This document shows, one piece after another, positions 46,701-61,495 of a stretch of DNA of 64,000 bases. The notes beneath the pieces were generated by a model that had not been told where the DNA came from, did not search any database, and saw only the letters and a list, made by a program, of their open reading frames with translations. Numbering within the stretch: position 1 is the first letter of the stretch; each line of letters starts with the position of its first letter. The position numbers and the translations under genes are program-made. Source of the DNA: Membranipora membranacea. Taxonomy: Eukaryota > Bryozoa > Gymnolaemata > Cheilostomatida > Membraniporidae. The stretch covers positions 39,060,001-39,124,000 of the forward strand of contig OU612065.1 of the NCBI GenBank assembly GCA_914767715.1, read 5' to 3'.

Positions 46701-49700
46701 AGACCCACACTAAGAATGGGTAGGATCTCAGGCAATACCCTCTCACCAAGCTTCTTAACTACATCTCCCAATGTACGGGCTGCCACCTGAAGCAAGGGCC
46801 AAAGCCATTATCGTCACAGAAAAAAGAATTTGATTGAAAAAGTCATGTTCAAGTTTAGATTGAAAAGCATTGCTAATATAGAGTTTTTCACACGTAAAAA
46901 AAGGACAACAACCTACACCCTATCTCATCATTGATTAACTGTGAGACTAATGCAATGCTCTGCATATCAATTTACCAACACTAAGCTGCACTGTAATACA
47001 AAAAGCAATGTAAAAACTGAGGACTTCAAGTCAAGGTCATACAATTTTGATGAGCTGGTGAGAGTTGAAGGATTGAACTCTGGAGCTGCGAGTGTAAGTC
47101 ATTTGAATGCTCAGCTATTTTAATATCTGGGATGATTGATGAATTCCCACTTTGTTATAGTTCAGCCATCTAAACAGCCATCTAGCCTACAGTAGATATT
47201 ATCCATCCAAGTGGAAAGTTGTCTTACCTCTCGTTTATCAAAGCTGGTACTGGCGAGACATCCCAGGAGTAGAGAAAACAGTGTTGGTAGGATATCTCTG
47301 AGAGTCTTAGGTGTGTTACTGACTATAACCTTCCATACGTGTAGAGAAGCTTGTCTCACAAGCAGAGCTATATCTGATCTACCCATGTATAGACCTGACA
47401 GCACACGATTACGTCTCTCATTACCCAGAGCCTCTATAACCATCTGTAACATGGCAAAACACAGCAAAGTCAATATCTATCATTGTTAGATTTAGGTATT
47501 TTTCTGCTCTGGCTGAAATGAGCTTTTCAACCATTGTGGGGATTGAGTATGAAATTTTCTCTCTGATCCAATGGCTGAATAATCATGAAATTGTGGGTTC
47601 ACCTATATGCCAAAATCACTCGAGTCAAGATGTAATGGATCTGGAAGTTTATGCAAATTTACCAAGGGCGAGTATTTGCTAAATCCTGCTATATGTGCGA
47701 TACTGTATCAAAAGAGTGGAAATAATAATCTGAACTACTGCTGGATGACATCAAAAACAATTCATAATAAAAGTGTAATGTGGAAAATCAAGTCTGAGTT
47801 TGAGTATGATAAGAGTTGTCTCACTGGGAAAAGTACATGCAAACAACTCCGAATGATTGTTATTCAAGAAATAAAGCTTGATAATAGAGACGCTATCTCA
47901 CCTGTTGACTGATTTCTGTTCCAAAGTTATCGTCGTCATTAGCAGACGCAGTAGACATTTTACCGCTGACACCAGATAGACTGTATAGTAGATCTCCTAA
48001 TAACTGTACACTACTCAGCCTGATACGCCAGTTCTCATCAAACAATCCATTCTCCAACTATGAAGCACATTAAAGATGTTACTGGAATTTTCTGTTGTTA
48101 GACTTCCCAAAATCTCCAAGATCCTATTACCCTATCCTATCTAGGCCTAAGAAATCTTTGGGTACTCGTTGATATTTATTTATGTTTACCTGCATATTGT
48201 ATGCCGCCATTCTGCGCATGCTCAGCTCTGGGCATGAGTCTCATGGCATTGAGTCTCGGAATTCCGAAGCCATCTGATTGGCTACCTGCTCTGCTGGCAC
48301 ACTCTCAAATGCGTGCGGATTTGTTAGAAAGAGTTATCTTCTATTGTCACTATTAGCTAAATTTGACTGGCAATTTATGCAGGGGGTGTCCTATCTCCCC
48401 AGACCAAAATTGCAATTAGAACCCAGACTAAACTCATTGTTCTTGCACATGCGCAAATTCAAGTCACGCATGATACATACTTAGCCTTACGACATTCTCT
48501 TTGTGGTAATGATAGCCTAGTTTATCAGTGATCTACATGCCCAGTCAGATCACGAGAGTCAGTATGGTATGCCGCCAGTAAACTATGTTGAGCTCACATT
48601 CGCATATCTTTTGGCACGAGCTGTATGGTTTGTGCGTATATGATATTGTAATGTATATCATTTAGTGTATTGTTATCTGTCACCATGGATAATTCTCCTC
48701 AGAAGACTTATTTTTTGTGAAGGATAATGAGCGAAAAGTTATCCTTAAAAATTGCATACGAAATCGATTGTTGACACTAAGCATGTTACACGCCCAATGA
48801 ACTTTGTCCTTGAGAACTATAAACGATAGGAAGGTTGGCCTCGGTCAGATTCAGAACCTCAGCATGGTATATTTGAGGATAATCCTTAGTACATACCTCT
48901 GGTAGCAGAAGTTCAATAGAAGAGTTAGCATACATGTTGATGATTTTCTGGCCAGCCTTGAGTCCTGTGTCTCTCACATATTCGCTCTCATCAGCTAAAG
49001 CCTACAAAATCCGAGGGGATAAGATGGTATTTGCTTAATTTTAGTTCCACCACTTGGATAAGGACTTAACATCTGGTCCTTAACATGATCTAACGTTGTT
49101 TTTAATTTATATTACTGATCTTGCCAATGCAACTAAAACTCTTGACCCAATTCTCTATGCTGATGACACAAATTTGTTTTTTGAATCAGCACCAAATTGA
49201 AATTAACGCAGCTCTTATATCAGTAGCAGAATGGTGCAATGAAAATAAAATAACTTTGAATTTAGAGAAAACCAACTACATAGTTTTTAAAAATCAAAAT
49301 TTTTAACAAGCCCATTGAACAAGTAAAAAGCGTGAGGTTCCTTGGGGTCTATTTCGATGAGCATTTAACTTGGAAAACTCATGTAGAACATCAGATGAAA
49401 TCTCTTAGACCTGCGGCCTCTCTGATGTACAAAATTTCCCAATATCTACCAAAATACGTTTTATTCATATTTTATAATTCCTTTATACTGTCCAAATCGA
49501 GCTATTGTATTGAGATATGGGGCAATGCAGCAGCTACCCATACCAATAAGATATTGTTATTTAAACAAAATTGTTAGAATCAATTATAAGTCAGAAAGAT
49601 TAGCTTCATCCACTTTGTAATAAATCAAATATTTTCAGGATAAATGAACTCTATGAATTTAAAACTTTAATCTGTGCCCATAAAACTTTTCACTCCTCTG

Positions 49701-52700
49701 ATTTACACCATCATTCCAATCATGTCTACAACACACGCTCATCCAACATAAAACTTCATCTCCTCAACTCTACAACCAGTTCTGGGCAACAAAGGGTCTC
49801 ATATAAAATGGCAGCACTGTGGAACAAGCTGCCTGACAACCTGAAATCAGTGAAGAGTCAGGCCGCCTTTAAAATGGCTCTCAAGTGCCACCTCTTGGCT
49901 TTAAGGTTTGAGCTTTCTTCATCATAATTTAATTGATTTCCATTGCCGCATCTCGTATGGCAATTTGGCCTTGCGCCTCGACTAGCTGCGACATTGTCAA
50001 AGCTATTGCGCATGTAGGCCTCATCACCACTTTATATTTTTAGTTTACTATATCTTAACTTGTTTGATGAAATAGAAACCAAACCAAAAAATATGTATGT
50101 AGTAGAATTCAATCATGACATCGAGATTGTCTGTTTCTGGTCATGAAGGAACAAACTTTGCGCATTAATATCTAACTCTACTATTGTGTGAAAGCATTGT
50201 CTATCCATCCCATGCTTGAACATAGGATATAAAATATATGAAACATACATAAGGTTTGATATGAATATCAAAAGTGACCCAAAATTTATTTAAACATATG
50301 ATCAACATATCAAAAACATAACCATTCGGAAGTAGCCTACCTTGAGAATAGTTGGTAAGATAGGCCCAATAAACTGAGTGAAGTCGTCCTTGAACACCAC
50401 AGGTAGATAGATGAACATCATGATATATCCATCTCTAACAAACGGTGGTATATCAGGCCTGTTAGCTGTCTCTACAATCTCATCTATGTATTTACGTAGT
50501 TTGTCTATACCGAGAGCACCAATAACCTCAGACAAGCCCTGAGCAGCTCCAGATCTGAAAATTGTATCAGGATAATATGAGGAATAAATATTAACTTTTG
50601 TGCACAATCATTGGTATGAGTGTATCAATTTGATATAATATATGACAATATATATTTATACATGTATAACATAATAATATATATATGTTCCAAGGGTGTA
50701 AACAAATATGCACAACAAGTTAAAATTGAATTATTATTCTGAATGCTCTGCCTCTGCTGGTATAGCATCTTAGAGAACGCATCTATAGAACTTGTGTGTA
50801 TGTGAGCATAAACACCCTAATTGGCCTCTCTCCATTGATGTACTTATGTAACACATGCAGCATTAGGAAATTGTGTGAAATGGCACTTTATTGAAAATTA
50901 TATGTCAAATGTCGAAATTCTTTTAGATCCGACGTAAGCACTTTATTTATCCTGATTTATGCAAGTTTTGTTGACCGACTTTTTGGAATTTTGTCAAGGA
51001 TAACATCTTTAAAATTGAGACAAATCCGCTTTCGGAATATGATTGACAATTTGACAAACCATTTTTTAATGAATTTACCACGGTGCAGATGCTGATTATG
51101 AAGAGATTTTCACCATAAAATACAAGCAATTTGGAAACATGCAACACAACATAGTGATATTATAGCTGTGATATACACATACCTGTTGACAGTATTGCCA
51201 TCAGAAGTAAGTGTAGCCATGAGCCAGGGTAGTAGATTATCGAATCCTTGTTCTCCTATACCTCTAACCATAGCACCGAGAGCCCGAGCAGACATACCTC
51301 TCACCTCGGGCACTGGATCTACCAGAGATTTCTTCAGACCTGGCATAATGTTAGCCAGGTAAGGAGACAGGTCCTAAATATAGAAAAACACAGACATTTA
51401 CACAATATGTTCTGACTTGCGATCAAGAATACAATTTTGTAATTTGCAGTGACAGGTTCTAGGTTTTGTGCCATCTAAACTATCGATTTACAGCCAAGTG
51501 AAAACATCACCTAACATCAGCCACTGAGTTGTATGAGCAACAGGTGGTTGTAATATAGGTTTTAGGGTTTGAGCATTTATTTTCAGTTTTGCAGGTTTCC
51601 AGGTCAGCTGTCAATAAATAACCCTAGATTACCCACCCCTTCCTAGTACAAGGGTGCGCTCAATAGATATGGTATACTTCCTATTCATGTAAGCAAATTC
51701 TCATTGGCTCCAAAGAGGTGTATTGTTCATATAATTATTTATTATTAACCTTTTGATCAGTGAGTGAGTACATGTTACCGATAATCTGACAGGCCATCTT
51801 CCTTGTCTCAGTGGATCTGTCCTCGATAGCCCGAGTAACCACAGGCATGATAAGAGCCAAGGATGGGGCGTCAATGAAATGCACAAACTGTGTGTCCAGT
51901 AATGTTTGTAAGCACTCAGTAGTGTGGAAAGCTGGGTTCCTTAGTGCGTTCAACATAATCGGTACGATTGCTACAAAATAATATCATGATATAAATGACA
52001 TTTACTAACATCAAAACAAACTTGGACCAGCAAGTTAGGCCAAAACTGGGTATAATATTAAACCTAATAAATGGCAACATAAAGCTCCTGAAACATGTTT
52101 AATAAAGTTTTCTATTGTGATTGTTTCACTTTATACCATGCTTCTTCATCACATTCTGAGACATATCATGTACGTTGTTAGTAAACTTTTAAGAAATGTC
52201 GTCTCAAAACAGGTTTTTACTTATTTCTCAATACAATGCGACCAGACTTTAGTTTGCAAACTGCAGTAAAAAAAACCATTATTTTATGTAAGTAGCTGAC
52301 ATACACTGGATCTCAGGGTTTTTGATGACTTCTCCGATGTGTTGTAGAGCGGTAGCACCAGACTTGCTGACTCTATCGTGAGAGTCTGCGAGTACATCGA
52401 TAAGCTTGGGTACGATCTGTGGTAAACATGCTGACAGCTGCTTAGGGGCACAGAATGCCATGGCTCCTAATAACTCTACTGATCCTATAATCATATATAT
52501 AAATAAGTATATATCTATAATCTATACTATACATATACACAACTACAGTGTAACTAATTGATCACAAAAACCCGGCTGACAGTGGAAGTTATGTGTCGTA
52601 GATCAGTTTTAGTCCCGAAGCAGCGACAACATTATAAAGTGACAGAAACTTGAATACGGTTTCATAGTGTGAGGATGTACTTTTTAATTATCTAACAAAT

Positions 52701-55700
52701 CTTACCACACTTGGTTCTCCACTGATCTTCTTCGAGAGCCTTGAGTAGTACCGGCAGCACCAGTTTAACTCCGTGAGCTGACAGTTTACTCATCACTACT
52801 TTAGCCGTATCCTCGGCAGCGGCTCGGACGTGGTGATTAGAGTCTCCAAAGCAGAGCAGAAGGTTAGGCAGCACCTGTACTATATACGGCTCAAACAGAC
52901 GTCCCAGCATACCGGATAGTAACTCAAACGCAAACAGAGCACCTGTAACGGGAGAGAGTAACATCCCTATTATCGCTGTCAGGAAATATTACAGGAACTG
53001 AATTATCAAGGCTTAATTCTGTACAGGCAAGTGTGATATGTATACATCACATCGGACTCGACAGATTTCTACATATTGTATATCAGACATTGGCTCGATA
53101 AAAGTTTTAATTATGATATCTACGTATCTGACACAGAAAACTGGGAAGCAGTTGTCTGTCCCATTGAGCCTACACCTTGACTATAACATGAGTCTAACAG
53201 ATACCATTGTACTGACATATTTGTGCCCACCTTCTCGTTCCTTAGCGCTCTTCTTGTTCTGCACAGCTGTAGTGAGAGTCGTCATGATATCGAGCTGTTT
53301 GAGTGATAGTATCCCGCTGCCCTTCACCAGACCAGCGAGGCCATACGCTGCTCCTTTCCTCTCTCCGTAGTTATCTGAGTTGAGTAAGAGCATGAGCAGC
53401 TTACCTATAAGTTCGCTGACATCATCACGTATAGAAGGTACCAGAGCAGGAAGGCACTGAGCAACGGCCTCCTGGACCTGTAACATGTCAACATGTTAAT
53501 ATAAGAAGGTACATCACTATTAATGAATGGCTGAGCAACTCCTCTACAGACTGGCTTAGAAACCCTTGCAACACTTATATTAGCAGAGAGACCACTTATT
53601 GGCAGAATATAGGAGCATCAGCAATTTCAAAGATTATTAAATTATCTATCAGGCTGAAAGATGAAAACCAAAAATATTGGCATTTTGCTTGGCCTTATTG
53701 GTTAAAAAACGCATGTTGGTCACCCAATTTAAAAGATTGATGAAACCAGTCTGTGGTTGGGTTGTGTACAGATGTAAATTACACCATCCACAATACCAAC
53801 AATTAAAACAAGACTCCTAAAATTCCAATTAAGAACATAACTGTAGTGTATACCTGCTGGGATGGTGTAGACAGGGAAGAGACTAGTTTGGCTACGATAG
53901 GTTTAACTCTTGGATCATCTCTATCTAAATGTTTAGCCAGGTTACCCATCAGCACGACTACTCCCTGTTTGACTATGTCATAACCTCCCGTGTCAGGCAG
54001 GTTAGTCAAAGTCTGCTCAAGGATGGGCAGTAGAGTTTGGACATTGTCCTAAAATAGATAATGGATTTCATTCAAATGTAGACTACACAGAGTACAATAA
54101 GGCGTCGAAGTAGCAGGACATTGTCAACAGGGCTCATGAATGCGGATGTAAAATGTTTCTGAACAATTCCCAGTGCGATACCATCATATATTGGTGCATG
54201 TAAATCTTTTGGATTATATGAATTAACTCATGTAGCTTGAGTACCACCATGAGCAATTGAGTGTGATGACCCGAGCTTATTTTTAATAATAAGACGTTGC
54301 GCTCAGACTAAATATATTTTAGAAATCAGAGATACACATCCTAAGAGTGTAATATCAATGTCAGTGGGGCAAATAGTAGGAATTTTGAGATCCGAGGTAA
54401 AAGGAAAAAAACTTTATATTGTTTACATTTCTACAGTATATGTTTTACATATAATCTGGATATGTGTGATAATCACACACACATATATATGTATACAGGA
54501 TACATACCTTTCCATGATGTTCTATAAGCTGTACAGCAGCAGATCTCATAGTGAGGGCCACTTTCTCATCTCTATCGTGTAGAGCGTTAGGTACGTAGAA
54601 GTTAATCAGTGTCTCCACGTCCGCCTTAGTGAGGATAGGTGCTAGGTTACTGAATAACATGGCCACTCCCTCCCTAGCCTGCCACTGGTCGGCCGCCTCA
54701 GCTTGTACAACTCGTCCGTAGTTATCCAGAACAGGAGGAGCCCGCTGTAAAATCACATAGACATATGATTGTAACAGCGAATCAGGTGTGTTCATCCAGA
54801 AAGTAGGCCCCTTATGACACCCAATACAACAATAGTGTGAGTTAAAAGTGATTGTGGAGAATGCCCTGCTAACCATCACAAGTAATGAGATATTTACCGT
54901 AAGCATAAAAAATACTTTGATTATAAGTTCGACATATTCATGATGTGTAAAAGTTTTTGTATCATGTTTATGATATTTACATATATGAGCCAAAAGAATG
55001 ATACATAATTCACAGCAATTTTTTTCAAGATGTGTGACATTGGAGTAGAGTGCGTCAAATAACCCAAATACAAAATCCTCACTCACATAGAGTTTCTCCT
55101 GGTAGAGAGACATTGCCAGCTCGAGTACAGTAGACAGGTGCTCACTATCGTCCTCTAGGAGCTGTCTGAGAGATGAAGCGACAGCACTCCTCAGACTCTG
55201 TACAGTACTCACTATATCTTTGAGTACATCCGTACAGACAGCTGTGTCCAACTCAAGGCTCAAATCATCCCATAATCTACAACATAAATCAGTCAGATCG
55301 TCAGCGGAACACAGCGTCATGTAGACAAGAGAGAAATGTGCAACACAAACTGAATTTGTTTTAACAAGAATGATGTTTCCTGCAAATCAGTTTAGAAGTT
55401 TTCAGCAACAGTGTCAGCATTGAGGGTTCGGTGACAATATTAAAGTATAACTCACTGTGTAGCTAGTGCTGCCACTGGCTCATTAGGATCAAACCTGGCT
55501 ATCCACAGTCTCTTCATTAGAGCCATACCAGCCTCATAGTCTGTATCTGGTGAGGGGAGCACGTCTACTAACTCACTTAAACACTGCAAACATATATATG
55601 GGGGATAGTGTATATTAAACACAGTCATAACTATCACTGGCTAACACACTGTAAACATACATATTGGGGATAGTGTATATTAAACACAGTCATAACTATC

Positions 55701-58700
55701 ACTGGCTAACACACTGTAAACATACATATTGGGGATAGTGTATACTAAACACAGTCATAACTATCACTGGCTAACACACTGTAAACATACATATTGGGGA
55801 TAGTGTATATTAAACACAGTCATAACTATCACTGGCTAACACACTGTATACATACATATTGGGGATAGTGTATACTAAACACAGTCATAACTATCACTGG
55901 CTAACACACTGTAAACATACATATTGGGGATAGTGTATATTAAACACAGTCATAACTATCACTGGCTAACACACTGTAAACATACATATTGGGGATAGTG
56001 TATATTAAACACAGTCATAACTATCACTGGCTAACACACTGTAAACATACATATTGGGGATAGTGTATACTAAACACAGTCATAACTATCACTGGCTAAC
56101 ACACTGTAAACATACATATTGGGGATAGTGTATATTAAACACAGTCATAACTATCACTGGCTAACACACTGTAAACATACATATTGGGGATAGTGTATAC
56201 TAAACACAGTCATAACTATCACTGGCTAACACACTGTAAACATACATATTGGGGATAGTGTATATTAAACACAGTCATAACTATCACTGGCTAACACACT
56301 GTAAACATACATAATGGGGATAGTGTATACTAAACACAGTCATAACTATCACTGGCTAACACACTGTAAACATACATAATGGGGATAGTGTATATTAAAC
56401 ACAGTCATAACTATCACTGGCTAACACACTGTAAACATACATATTGGGGAGAGTGTATATTAAACACAGTCATAACTATCACTGGCTAACACACTGTAAA
56501 CATACATATTGGGGATAGTGTATACTAAACACAGTCATAACTATCACTGGCTAACACACTGTAAACATACATATTGGGGATAGTGTATATTAAACACAGT
56601 CATAACTATCGCTGGCTAACACACTGTAAACATACATATTGGGGATAGTGTATATTAAACACAGTCATAACTATCACTGGCTAACACACTGTAAACATAC
56701 ATATTGGGGATAGTGTATATTAAACACAGTCATAACTATCACTGGCTAACACACTGTAAACATACATATTGGGGATAGTGTATATTAAACACAGTCATAA
56801 CTATCACTGGCTAACACACTGTAAACATACATATTGGGGATAGTGTATACTAAACACAGTCATAACTATCACTGGCTAACACACTGTAAACATACATAAT
56901 GGGGATAGTGTATATTAAACACAGTCATAACTATCACTGGCTAACACACTGTAAACATACATATTGGGGATAGTGTATACTAAACACAGTCATAACTATC
57001 ACTGGCTAACACACTGTAAACATACATATTGGGGATAGTGTATATTAAACACAGTCATAACTATCACTGGCTAACACACTGTAAACATACATATTGGGGA
57101 TAGTGTATATTAAACACAGTCATAACTATCACTGGCTAACACACTGTAAACATACATATTGGGGAGAGTGTATACTAAACACAGTCATAACTATCGCTGG
57201 CTAACACACTGTAAACATACATATTGGGGATAGTGTATATTAAACACAGTCATAACTATCACTGGCTAACACACTGTAAACATACATAATGGGGATAGTG
57301 TATACTAAACACAGTCATAACTATCACTGGCTAACACACTGTAAACATACATAATGGGGATAGTGTATATTAAACACAGTCATAACTATCACTGGCTAAC
57401 ACACTGTAAACATACATATTGGGGATAGTGTATACTAAACACAGTCATAACTATCACTGGCTAACACACTGTAAACATACATAATGGGGATAGTGTATAT
57501 TAAACACAGTCATAACTATCACTGGCTAACACACTGTAAACATACATATTGGGGATAGTGTATATTAAACACAGTCATAACTATCACTGGCTAACACACT
57601 GTAAACATACATAATGGGGATAGTGTATACTAAACACAGTCATAACTATCACTGGCTAACACACTGTAAACATACATAATGGGGATAGTGTATATTAAAC
57701 ACAGTCATAACTATCACTGGCTAACACACTGTAAACATACATATTGGGGATAGTGTATACTAAACACAGTCATAACTATCACTGGCTAACACACTGTAAA
57801 CATACATAATGGGGATAGTGTATATTAAACACAGTCATAACTATCACTGGCTAACACACTGTAAACATACATATTGGGGATAGTGTATATTAAACACAGT
57901 CATAACTATCACTGGCTAACACACTGTAAACATACATATTGGGGATAGTGTATACTAAACACAGTCATAACTATCGCTGGCTAACACACTGTAAACATAC
58001 ATATTGGGGATAGTGTATATTAAACACAGTCATAACTATCACTGGCTAACACACTGTAAACATACATATTGGGGATAGTGTATATTAAACACAGTCATAA
58101 CTATCACTGGCTAACACACTGTAAACATACATATTGGGGATAGTGTATATTAAACACAGTCATAACTATCACTGGCTAACACACTGTAAACATACATATT
58201 GGGGATAGTGTATATTAAACACAGTCATAACTATCGCTGGCTAACACACTGTAAACATACATATTGGGGATAGTGTATATTAAACACAGTCATAACTATC
58301 ACTGGCTAACACACTGTAAACATACATATTGGGGATAGTGTATATTAAACACAGTCATAACTATCACTGGCTAACACACTGTAAACATACATATTGGGGA
58401 TAGTGTATATTAAACACAGTCATAACTATCACTGGCTAACACACTGTAAACATACATATTGGGGATAGTGTATATTAAACACAGTCATAACTATCGCTGG
58501 CTAACACACTGTAAACATACATATTGGGGATAGTGTATATTAAACACAGTCATAACTATCACTGGCTAACACACTGTAAACATACATATTGGGGAGAGTG
58601 TATACTAAACACAGTCATAACTATCGCTGGCTAACACACTGTAAACATACATATTGGGGATAGTGTATATTAAACACAGTCATAACTATCACTGGCTAAC

Positions 58701-61039
58701 ACACTGTAAACATACATAATGGGGATAGTGTATACTAAACACAGTCATAACTATCACTGGCTAACACACTGTAAACATACATATTGGGGATAGTGTATAC
58801 TAAACACAGTCATAACTATCACTGGCTAACACACTGTAAACATACATAATGGGGATAGTGTATACTAAACACAGTCATAACTATCACTGGCTAACACACT
58901 GTAAACATACATATTGGGGATAGTGTATACTAAACACAGTCATAACTATCGCTGGCTAACACACTGTAAACATACATATTGGGGATAGTGTATATTAAAC
59001 ACAGTCATAACTATCACTGGCTAACACACTGTAAACATACATATTGGGGATAGTGTATACTAAACACAGTCATAACTATCACTGGCTAACACACTGTAAA
59101 CATACATATTGGGGATAGTGTATACTAAACACAGTCATAACTATCGCTGGCTAACACACTGTAAACATACATATTGGGGATAGTGTATATTAAACACAGT
59201 CATAACTATCGCTGGCTAACACACTGTAAACATACATATTGGGGATAGTGTATACTAAACACAGTCATAACTATCACTGGCTAACACACTGTAAACATAC
59301 ATATTGGGGATAGTGTATATTAAACACAGTCATAACTATCACTGGCTAACACACTGTATACATACATATTGGGGATAGTGTATACAAAACAAAGTAAGGG
59401 GGGGGGGGGTGTTATATAAGAAAAATATGCAGGATATCACGGTACACTAATAGACACTTATTTTACCCATTTATAGCTTCAAATTCATTGGAGATTCCTC
59501 CAAAAGATTTATAAATCTCCAACACGAAAGTTGAATCATGTGTAAGTCTTGTTACTGGTTTAAGAGGTATCAGAATTTTTGTAAGTACATTACCTTGAGG
59601 GACAGCAGCCTGATATGGTTATTTGGCCAGGTGAGAGCATCCAATAAGACGTCAAGCTCATCCTGCTCCGCTACAGTACATCCGTCATCTCCACTCGCTG
59701 ACTCACAGACCTTCACTATGACAGCAGAAGCGGCAGCGTTCACCTTACGTGATCCGGTGTCTGACAGCTTTAATAGCACCTTCATCATATCACAGCGAGG
59801 CAGGATGGCTGGTCCATCCTACAAAAACAAGACTAAACATTGTTCTTGCCATCCAAAGTAAAATGACCATGTCAAAGGTACTTACACAATAAAGGAACTA
59901 AGGTCAAAAATAAGCAGACAGCTAGCCTGTAAGATCTTTAGTGTAAATATTTTTTATAGTTTTGGAGTTGTCTCTTAATTTCCACAGGTAGAATAACTAC
60001 TAATAGATTAATTTCACAAATAGTTTACTCAATAAATGTTTTATGACTATGGTTTACCGTTTCTAGATCACTTCTCAAATCAGTATGGGCTTCAAACACT
60101 TTCAGTATAGACAATCTCTGGGCATCAGATATTCCCTCCGTGTTCAGTATTCGCTTAAATAGCGGATAACAACAGGAGAAAGCGGCAGCATTCATGGGCG
60201 ACTCAGCAGCTAGTTGGTCCAACACTCTGTTACGCTGTTTAGTGAGATCCTCTGTTGACCAGCGAGTAGGCAGTTCACAGGCTGAAGTATATACCCTTAG
60301 TGTCAGGTATCCAACAAGTTCACCTGGAAAATCAGACATACGCAATAAAATGACAACAACAAATTTTCAATGATGCAAAAGCAACGTATCAATTAATTCG
60401 ATTAAATAGTAGATACTGAACTATATCCATCCTATAACCTTATCATTAGTAACTGGGGAAGATCTTGGTAAATTATCCTCAAAATCTTACAGTATACCTA
60501 TTCATGTCTGATCTATAATATTTACAAGTTTCATGGATTCGCACAGCTTGCTGAGATCCAGCCAAGTATAGTTTATTTATTGTTTTGTTGGTTTCCTGCA
60601 GGTCACAAAATTACTAGTGTGATATGCGAGTAGAGATGTTATGATATTAATCCTCAAGGTACACATTGAATTTAGTTTGGGAAACGAATCTGGAGCTTAA
60701 CTCCACCATAAAAATTTTAATATTTTATGTTTATGACCTACTTGCTGAATAAACTCCTATTTGTAACACTCCTTTGTGGAAGATTTTAGTATTATTAAGG
60801 CAGACAACTCCTCAAATGGGTAAATACCGAATATGTTAATTCTTACCAAAGGCCTGATTTTGCAGAGCAGCTTGTAGAGTACTGACAAACACAGTAGAAA
60901 GATGAGTTGCTGTGACAGGGAAGACTATCAGGGGGGATAACAGCTCACAGATAGAGGGCATGAAGTGGGAAGTATTAACAGCATCTGCGTCAACTATGCA
61001 CTTCAAAATCCTGGCTGACTGAACAGCTGCAGCATCCAA
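40781..61039 (-). CDS. GCN1: GCN1, eIF2alpha kinase activator (C-terminal two thirds, 29 exons)
   Basis: HEAT-repeat protein that binds stalled or collided ribosomes and activates the kinase GCN2 in amino-acid starvation. Exons in transcript order: 60847-61039, 60058-60323, 59594-59818, 55456-55583, 55087-55276, 54508-54744, 53854-54048, 53231-53477, 52706-52942, 52305-52484, 51750-51970, 51183-51373, 50341-50554, 48897-49001, 47902-48057, 47228-47443, 46615-46786, 46194-46348, 45759-45944, 45355-45501, 44854-45027, 44431-44547, 43831-44061, 43416-43612, 42694-42905, 42234-42382, 41645-41749, 41067-41297, 40781-40909. Sum 5,406 nt, 1,801 residues plus TAA, no break. It aligns by eye with human GCN1 from about residue 870 to the end, with strong blocks such as [34 protein letters not shown] and [13 protein letters not shown]. 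The eEF3-like and GCN2-binding regions are inside. The first visible exon has an acceptor, so about 870 N-terminal codons lie upstream, beyond 61039. Confidence 0.96.
43288..43384. repeat. 11-bp minisatellite, about eight copies
   Basis: Unit CAAGTGACTGT, in a GCN1 intron, starting about 30 bp from the donor of the exon at 43416-43612. Confidence 0.92.
49093..50085 (+). mobile_element. 5'-truncated LINE fragment (CR1/L2-like) in a GCN1 intron
   Basis: Antisense to GCN1, between the exons at 48897-49001 and 50341-50554. Starts inside the reverse transcriptase ([10 protein letters not shown], then [11 protein letters not shown]), continues with [34 protein letters not shown] and a C-terminal region containing [10 protein letters not shown] and [11 protein letters not shown], ending with a short 3' UTR. 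Frameshifts and stops make it inactive. Confidence 0.78.
55584..59388. repeat. 65-bp minisatellite, about 58 copies, within a GCN1 intron
   Basis: Unit of 65 bp containing CTAACACACTGTAAACATAC and GGGGATAGTGTATA, repeated for 3.8 kb with few differences (TATATTAAAC or TATACTAAAC, CATATTGG or CATAATGG, CACTGG or CGCTGG, occasional GAGAGTG). The copy nearest the exon at 55456-55583 overlaps that exon's real 3' splice site, so the whole array lies directly against it. Confidence 0.97.
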
Positions 61040-61080
61040 CTAAAATAGAAAAGAGTTATTAATATAATCATTAAAATGAC

Positions 61081-61206
61081 ATGTTTAATGTGTGTATGTT
61101 TAATGTGTGTATGTTTAATGTGTGTATGTTTAATGTGTGTATGTTTAATGTGTGTATGTTTAATGTGTGTATGTTTAATGTGTGTATGTTTAATGTGTGT
61201 ATGTTT
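61081..61206. repeat. 15-bp minisatellite, about eight copies
   Basis: Unit ATGTTTAATGTGTGT, perfect in my reading, just upstream (in GCN1 sense) of the first visible GCN1 exon. Frames through it on both strands are artefacts. Confidence 0.95.
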
Positions 61207-61395
61207 ACAAAACCTTCCATGCATACATGCTTTTATAGAAACCAGCCATAGAAAAAACGCTCGCCGACATCTTACTTGGACAATGCCAATCTATTCAAAT
61301 CTGTTAAGCGTATCAAACCTCACCAAATAAATGTAGGCAGTTGATGATTCCATTTAGGTTATGAGCAATCACGCAAGGTTGAGTTTAGTTTATAT

Positions 61396-61401
61396 TTTAT
61401 T
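61396..61401 (-). terminator. Polyadenylation signal of the pentraxin-domain gene
   Basis: TTTATT on the plus strand is AATAAA on the minus strand, 95 bp after the stop codon, which supports 61496 as the true 3' end of that gene. Confidence 0.5.
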
Positions 61402-61495
61402 GGTCGATAATAAGTGCCAGAAACCAAAATAAGGTGAAAACAATAATTTTGAAACAAAAACCATCCAGTCAGACAGCTTAATTAGATTAAGCATA

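Noticed and set aside
55584-59388. CRISPR-like regular array
   Set aside because: Units are contiguous 65-bp tandem copies with no unique spacers, in an intron of an animal gene.
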